This document shows, one piece after another, positions 45,122-49,492 of a stretch of 49,492 nucleotides of DNA. The position numbers and the translations under genes were made by a program. Below the pieces are notes generated by a model. That model had not been told where the DNA came from and made no database searches. It saw only the letters and a program-made list of their open reading frames with translations. The stretch's first letter is position 1; every line of letters starts with the position of its first letter. Where the stretch lies: positions 1 to 49,492 of the forward strand of contig CAWBVU010000003.1 in assembly GCA_963792405.1 (NCBI GenBank), read 5' to 3'. Origin of the DNA: SZUA-442 sp963792405 (GTDB lineage: Bacteria; Actinomycetota; Acidimicrobiia; Spongiisociales; UBA5794).

Positions 45122-46039
45122 ATGCGCATCGGACTCATCGCCCAGCTCCACGGCCGCCCAGGAGGCGACCTCCACCCGACATGGGAATCCGTGCGATCCC
45201 TCGCACGAACGGCCGAGGACGTCGGCTTCGACATGTTCGTGTTCGAGGACGCCCTGCTGTATCGCTTCGACGACGGCACGACTGACGGGAGTTGGGAGTC
45301 CATGACGATCGCCGCAGCCCTGGCCGAGGCGACCGATCGGATCCACTTCGGCCAGTCCGTCATCAACGCCCCGTATCGGTCACCGGCGTTGACGGCGAGC
45401 ATGGCCACGACCCTGGACGAGATCTCCGGCGGGCGTTACGTCCTCGGCATCGGAGCGGGGAACACCTTCGACTCCGACTACGAGGCGTTCGGATTCCCCA
45501 CCGACATGCGCTTCTCACGCTTCGCCGAGGCCATCGCCATCATCCACGACCTCCTCCGGAACGGGGCCGTCGACCACCAGGGGGACTACTGGAGCGCCAC
45601 CGCCGCCGAGCTGGTGCTGCGCGGACCTCACGACAACGGGCCGCCGATCAACATCGCCGCGGGCGGGCCGAAGATGCTGCGACTCGTCGCCAGGTACGCG
45701 GATGCGTGGAACTGGTGGGGCTGGGACGAGACCCTCGACCAGATCATCGATCGGGTGGGACCGCTCGTGGGGATGCTCGAGGGCGCGTGCGGGGACATCG
45801 GCCGCGACCCGTCATCGGTGGTCCGCACGTTCGACCTCTATTCGATCGTGCCTCCGGGCTTCACGGCAGATGGGGCCAAGCTGTCCCACCCGATCACGGG
45901 GACCACCGAGGAGATCGCCTCGTTCATCCTGGGACTCGAGTCGCTTGGCATCGAGGAGGTGCGGTGCGACCTCACCGACAAGACGACGGCAGGGGTCGAG
46001 GCGATGGCGGACGTCGTCGACCTCGTCCACGAGGCCTGA
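45122..46039 (+). CDS. LLM-class flavin-dependent oxidoreductase (F420-type)
   Basis: A 305-residue luciferase-like TIM-barrel oxidoreductase. It opens MRIGLIAQLHGRPGG and has TAEDVGFDMFVFED, the strand-4 segment GRYVLGIGAGN followed by E-x-F-GFP, and NIAAGGPKMLRLVARYAD. These match F420-dependent members such as F420-dependent glucose-6-phosphate dehydrogenase relatives, typical of actinobacteria. FMN is the alternative cofactor. It is divergent from the cNMP-patatin gene across a 98-base gap. Substrate unknown. Confidence 0.88.
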   Translation: MRIGLIAQLHGRPGGDLHPTWESVRSLARTAEDVGFDMFVFEDALLYRFDDGTTDGSWESMTIAAALAEATDRIHFGQSVINAPYRSPALTASMATTLDEISGGRYVLGIGAGNTFDSDYEAFGFPTDMRFSRFAEAIAIIHDLLRNGAVDHQGDYWSATAAELVLRGPHDNGPPINIAAGGPKMLRLVARYADAWNWWGWDETLDQIIDRVGPLVGMLEGACGDIGRDPSSVVRTFDLYSIVPPGFTADGAKLSHPITGTTEEIASFILGLESLGIEEVRCDLTDKTTAGVEAMADVVDLVHEA

Positions 46040-46043
46040 CCCG

Positions 46044-48242
46044 TCAACCCGATCGGTTCTGCTCCGCACGTGCCGCGGCCGCCGCATCGATCATGGCCCG
46101 GGCCTCGGGGGCCGATGCCATCAGGTCGTCGAATGCCTGCTGTTCGAGCCGAAGCAGGGTCGTGACGCCCTTCGTCCGCACGGTGGCGTTCCGCCGGTCG
46201 CTCGACAGGAGGGCCATCTCCCCGAAGAAGTCCCCATCGGCGAGCGTCGCCACGACCCGGGGGCCGTCCGCGCCGCGGCGGATCACGTCGACGACCCCCC
46301 TGGCGATGACGTAGAAGGCATCGCCCACGCCCCCCTCCTCGAAGACGACCTGATCGTGGTCGACGAGTTCCGACTGGAACCTCGTCGCAAGTGACTCGAG
46401 CGTCGCGTGGTCGAGGTCCTTGAAGAGCGGGATGCGGGCGAGCCTCTCCGGGGTGACGGTGGCGGACAGGCCGTTGGCGCTGACGTCGAAGCCGTGTTGC
46501 TTCGTCCACATCGACTCGAAGACACCGCCTGCGAGGAGGAGCTCATCGAACGCCCCCTGCTCGACGAGGCGGCCACCCTCCATGACGAGGATGAGATCGG
46601 CGTTTCGAGCGGACTCGAGGCGATGGGTGACGCTGATGATGCTTCGGCTCTCCCTCAGCTGGTCGATCACCCGCAGGAGGTCGGCCTCGGAGGCGGGGTC
46701 GAGACCGGACGAGACCTCGTCGAGGAGGAGCATCTGGGGATCGCGGATGATCGCCCTCGCGATCCCGACGCGCTGGGCCTCACCGCCTGACAGCACCAGA
46801 CCCGAGCCACCGATCTCGGTGTCGACACCGTGCACGAGGCGGTCCACGATTCCCTCGAGGCCTGCGGCGCGGATGGCACGGTCGAGGTCGGCGTCGGTGT
46901 ACCGCTCGTCGCCGAGTGTCACGTTCTCACGCAGCGAGCCGTCGAGCAGCAGGGTCTGCTGGAACGCGACCCCGACACGGGTGCGCAGTTCGTCGATGTC
47001 CACGGTGGACAGATCGACTCCGCCCACGGCGACGGATCCTCCGGCGAGTGGGTACAGCCCGAGGAGGGCGCTCAGCACCGAGGTCTTCCCCGATCCGTTG
47101 GCACCCACGATCGCCACGTGCGACATGGCGGGAATGTCGATCGACAGTCCGTCGACCCGGTCCGGCCCGTCGCTTCGGTACCGGAGCCTCACGTCGGTCA
47201 GCCGTATCCCGGTCCGGAGGTCGGGGGCGATCACGGCGTGGTCGGGGACAGTGTCGGGTTCGACGGACAGCAGGCGGTCGATGCGCCGGATCCCCGCCTC
47301 GGACTGTTTGATCGCAGGCAGCACGTCCATGCCGACGAGGCTCGCCTGGTAGGAGAACTCGATGAGGATGGCGGAGAAGGCGGCGAATGCGCCGGGATCG
47401 AGCGATCCGGCAAAGGCGAACGAGGCCCCGAGGAGGATGATCGAGAGGTTCGTGGCCTCGAGCGCGTACTCGGAGATGACCGTCTCCAGCCCGATGCGGG
47501 TCTCGGCTCTCCGCGACGCATCACGCAAGTGGTCGATTCTCCCCCGGAACCGTCGGATGGATCCCTCCCTCGCACCGAACGATCGCAACAGGAGTTGGAC
47601 GCGCAGGTTCGTCGAGACCTCGTCGAGCACGTCGGCGACGCCCTGCTTCTCCTCGTCGAGGGCAGCCTCCGAGTCTGGTGCGTAGCGGTACACGAGCCAC
47701 ACGACGATGGGGATCACGACGATCGACACCGTGGCGAGGCGCCAGTCGAACAGGAACATCACGGGGATGTACAGGGCCATCGCAGCGAGGGATCGCAGAC
47801 CGATCAGCGGCGTTGTGATGACGCCCCTCGACAGTTGCGCGATGTCGGACGAGAAGTGACCGATGAGGTCACCGGCCGTGGCCCGATCGTGGAACCACAT
47901 CGGCAGGGCCTGGAGGTGCTCGAAGACGGACACACGGACGTCGGCGATGATGTCGGCCGATGCTCGGGCTGAGAGGTTCGCGGCGACGATGCCCGCGATG
48001 AAGGACACGGTGAATCCGGTGCCGAGGAACAGGAGGAGCATCCACATCGGGGTGTCGCTCGTCGGTTCGATGACCTGGTCGATCACGAACTCGATGGCGA
48101 GGGCCAGCACGATCGTGAACACGGCTCGGAACACCATGGCGATGGCGAGACCCACGCCGATACCCCGGTGCGGGGACCAGAACGCCAGGATGCGCCGGAA
48201 GGTGGTGATCACGGATGCTCGACTCGTCGGGGTGGCCGTCAA
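46044..48242 (-). CDS. ABC exporter (fused permease-ATPase) with C-terminal cyclic nucleotide-binding domain
   Basis: A 732-residue half-transporter. The membrane domain (six helices) covers residues 15-315, and the ATPase domain has Walker A GANGSGKTS near 377, signature LSGGEAQR near 484 and Walker B LLLDEVSSG. A C-terminal cNMP-binding domain (about 605-715) keeps the phosphate cassette GEMALLSSDRRNATV. The fusion suggests that transport is modulated by cAMP or cGMP; the fold is evident, the effect inferred. The start is uncertain: TTG at 48242 gives the longest protein, GTG at 48212 removes ten residues, and neither has a strong ribosome site. Confidence 0.9.
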   Translation of the reverse strand: MTATPTSRASVITTFRRILAFWSPHRGIGVGLAIAMVFRAVFTIVLALAIEFVIDQVIEPTSDTPMWMLLLFLGTGFTVSFIAGIVAANLSARASADIIADVRVSVFEHLQALPMWFHDRATAGDLIGHFSSDIAQLSRGVITTPLIGLRSLAAMALYIPVMFLFDWRLATVSIVVIPIVVWLVYRYAPDSEAALDEEKQGVADVLDEVSTNLRVQLLLRSFGAREGSIRRFRGRIDHLRDASRRAETRIGLETVISEYALEATNLSIILLGASFAFAGSLDPGAFAAFSAILIEFSYQASLVGMDVLPAIKQSEAGIRRIDRLLSVEPDTVPDHAVIAPDLRTGIRLTDVRLRYRSDGPDRVDGLSIDIPAMSHVAIVGANGSGKTSVLSALLGLYPLAGGSVAVGGVDLSTVDIDELRTRVGVAFQQTLLLDGSLRENVTLGDERYTDADLDRAIRAAGLEGIVDRLVHGVDTEIGGSGLVLSGGEAQRVGIARAIIRDPQMLLLDEVSSGLDPASEADLLRVIDQLRESRSIISVTHRLESARNADLILVMEGGRLVEQGAFDELLLAGGVFESMWTKQHGFDVSANGLSATVTPERLARIPLFKDLDHATLESLATRFQSELVDHDQVVFEEGGVGDAFYVIARGVVDVIRRGADGPRVVATLADGDFFGEMALLSSDRRNATVRTKGVTTLLRLEQQAFDDLMASAPEARAMIDAAAAARAEQNRSG

Positions 48243-48312
48243 CCTAGACGAAACACCGACGGCAGGTGTCCGAGGGACCTCGTGCTCACGGCGCGATACA
48301 ATCCTCGGGCCC

Positions 48313-48386
48313 GCGGGTGTAGTTCAATGGCAGAACATCAGCTTCCCAAGCTGAATACGGGGGTTCGATTCCCCTCACCCGCTCCA
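48313..48386 (+). tRNA. tRNA-Gly(CCC)
   Basis: A complete cloverleaf of 74 bases. The acceptor arms GCGGGTG and CACCCGC pair perfectly, the anticodon loop TTCCCAA gives anticodon CCC, the T-arm has GGTTCGATTCC, and the 3' CCA is encoded. It reads GGG glycine codons, which are frequent in this GC-rich genome. Confidence 0.96.
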
Positions 48387-48394
48387 TCCCATCC

Positions 48395-48428
48395 ATCGGA
48401 TGATTCGGACAAGCATCCGATTGCATTT
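48395..48428 (+). terminator. terminator downstream of tRNA-Gly
   Basis: A perfect 8-bp stem (ATCGGATG with CATCCGAT, 48395-48421) and an 11-base loop, followed by a T-rich TGCATTT tract. It begins 8 bases after the tRNA 3' end, so it is a good intrinsic terminator. Confidence 0.7.
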
Positions 48429-48554
48429 GGGGAAGTACCCCGCCGACCTCAGCGAATCGCCCACGGAGGGTTCAACGGTTGGCGTCGTCGTATTCGAAGT
48501 GGATTCTCGATCGGTTGAATCACGCTTCTACGAGGCAAGGGGGCTTCGCAAGGC

Positions 48555-49491
48555 GTGACTGGCGTGAGCGTGGGACAATCGCTCATGGCGGAACTCTCAC
48601 ACGTGTCCGGAGCGTCTGCAGAAACGGGATACGTCACGGTGAACGGTGTGGCGCACTTCTACACGACGATCGGCAATGGGGAGCCGTTTGTGGTTCTGCA
48701 CGGTGGGCCGGGAATGTGGCACGACGAGTTGCTCCCCTTCTTCGACGACCTGGCACAAGACCACCAGATGGTCTTCTATGACCAGCGGGGGAACGGCAAG
48801 TCTTCGATGGATGAGATAACCGATACAAACTTCACCGTTGAATGGCTGGTGTCAGACATTGAGGAGCTGCGAAAGGCCTGGGGGTTTGATCGGATCAACA
48901 TCGTCGGCCACTCCTGGGGCGGTTTGCTCGGTATGTACTACGCCACCGAGCATCCAGACCGAGTAGCGCGCCTCATCCTCGTCGATGCTGCGCCTGTCAA
49001 CACGGGTCTGCTCATCGAGTCGTACAAGGCGTTGATCGAACGGTTCGCCGAGGGCGAATGGGAATACCTCGAGGGGTTGTATGAGAGCGACGCCTTCCTT
49101 GCGGGCGATCCAGCAACTCTCAATGAGGCGATGCGACTATCGGAAGGACCCACATTCCATGTTGCCGAGGCGCGAAGAGGCGTACTTCGAGCTTGTGGCG
49201 TTCGATGAGGACACTGCACGAAATATGGTCGCAATCTCGGGACCGGCCCAAACGATGAAGATGAACATCACGGTTCAGGAGAAGCTGGGGAACATCAAGT
49301 GTCCGACGCTGATCATTCATGGCCAAGAAGACTTCATCGTTGCCGCCGCGCCGGAGCTCGTACGCGACCTCATCCCACACTCAGAACTCGCAATCATTCC
49401 CGAAAGTGGCCACTACCCGTTCATCGAGCAGCCAGAAGCGTTCTCTGCGATCCTGCGACGCTTCGTCGACGAAACAGCGCCCAAGATCTGA
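48555..49491 (+). pseudogene. alpha/beta hydrolase (proline iminopeptidase-like), one +1 frameshift, atypical composition
   Basis: Alpha/beta hydrolase with VVLHGGPGMWHDELLPFF, DQRGNGKSS and nucleophile elbow IVGHSWGGLLG, as in proline iminopeptidases and related hydrolases. The first frame breaks near residue 195. From about 49140 the protein continues in the next frame (KDPHSM, then REEAYFELVAF) through CPTLIIHGQEDFIV and the catalytic histidine in ESGHYPFIEQP to the stop at 49491. Dropping one base near 49136-49142 rejoins it. GTG 48555 and ATG 48585 are both possible starts. The DNA is clearly less GC-rich than everything upstream and uses more A/T-ending codons, suggesting lateral acquisition beside the tRNA. 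Confidence 0.8.
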
Positions 49492-49492
49492 A

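Overview
The window is strongly GC-rich and reads as chromosomal DNA from an actinobacterium. The signs are threonine-rich lipoprotein linkers, an F420-type (LLM) flavin oxidoreductase, a cNMP-patatin of mycobacterial type and many GTG starts. A member of the Acidimicrobiia is my best guess, at low confidence. No transposase, integrase, CRISPR array or rRNA was seen; there is one tRNA-Gly(CCC). Region 1 (about 1-11.3 kb) is a cell-surface glycan locus. A polyprenyl-phosphate sugar transferase is followed by two glycosyltransferases. A compact minus-strand operon follows: an HpcH/HpaI-type pyruvate aldolase, a NeuA/KdsB-like cytidylyltransferase and a DUF115 (Maf-like) protein. A plus-strand operon then carries a 2-hydroxyacid dehydrogenase, a HAD phosphatase, a second DUF115-like protein and a flippase. 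An FkbM methyltransferase lies downstream. The aldolase, CMP-transferase and Maf-like combination suggests a CMP-activated 2-keto-3-deoxy (ulosonic-type) sugar built by a non-NeuB route; this is an inference. Region 2 (11.3-20.9 kb) is a diverged tandem duplication of about 4.4 kb. Each copy holds a long-chain acyl-CoA synthetase, a tiny CxxC...CxxH protein, an alpha/beta hydrolase and a GDP-L-fucose synthase. The junction lies in a hairpin-rich intergenic repeat that cuts off the N-terminus of the first fucose synthase. The second hydrolase copy carries a +1 frameshift that the first lacks. Region 3 (21-28.7 kb) returns to glycan genes: three asparagine-synthetase-like PP-loop ATPases that lack the N-terminal glutaminase cysteine, a glycosyltransferase and a second flippase. 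Two of the three ATPases are broken by +1 shifts. Region 4 (28.7-49.5 kb) is mixed. It holds a PhzF protein, a DUF5661-like protein, a frameshift-riddled Ig-like surface protein and a 1260-residue cyclase laid out like soluble adenylyl cyclase (CHD1-CHD2-ATPase-TPR). Several membrane proteins, a lipoprotein and an ABC-2 exporter operon follow. Two proteins with cyclic-nucleotide-binding domains (a patatin phospholipase and an ABC exporter fusion) may read out cyclase activity. After the tRNA-Gly there is a visibly AT-richer alpha/beta hydrolase, also frameshifted. Six clusters of one repeat family, all in the same orientation, separate gene cassettes at 10.4, 11.3, 16.3, 37.2, 38.5 and 42.2 kb. 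At least nine apparent frameshifts are all single-base gains in plus-strand genes, and most lie between 19.5 and 31.3 kb. Insertion-type sequencing error in that stretch is the simplest explanation, but real decay cannot be excluded from sequence alone.
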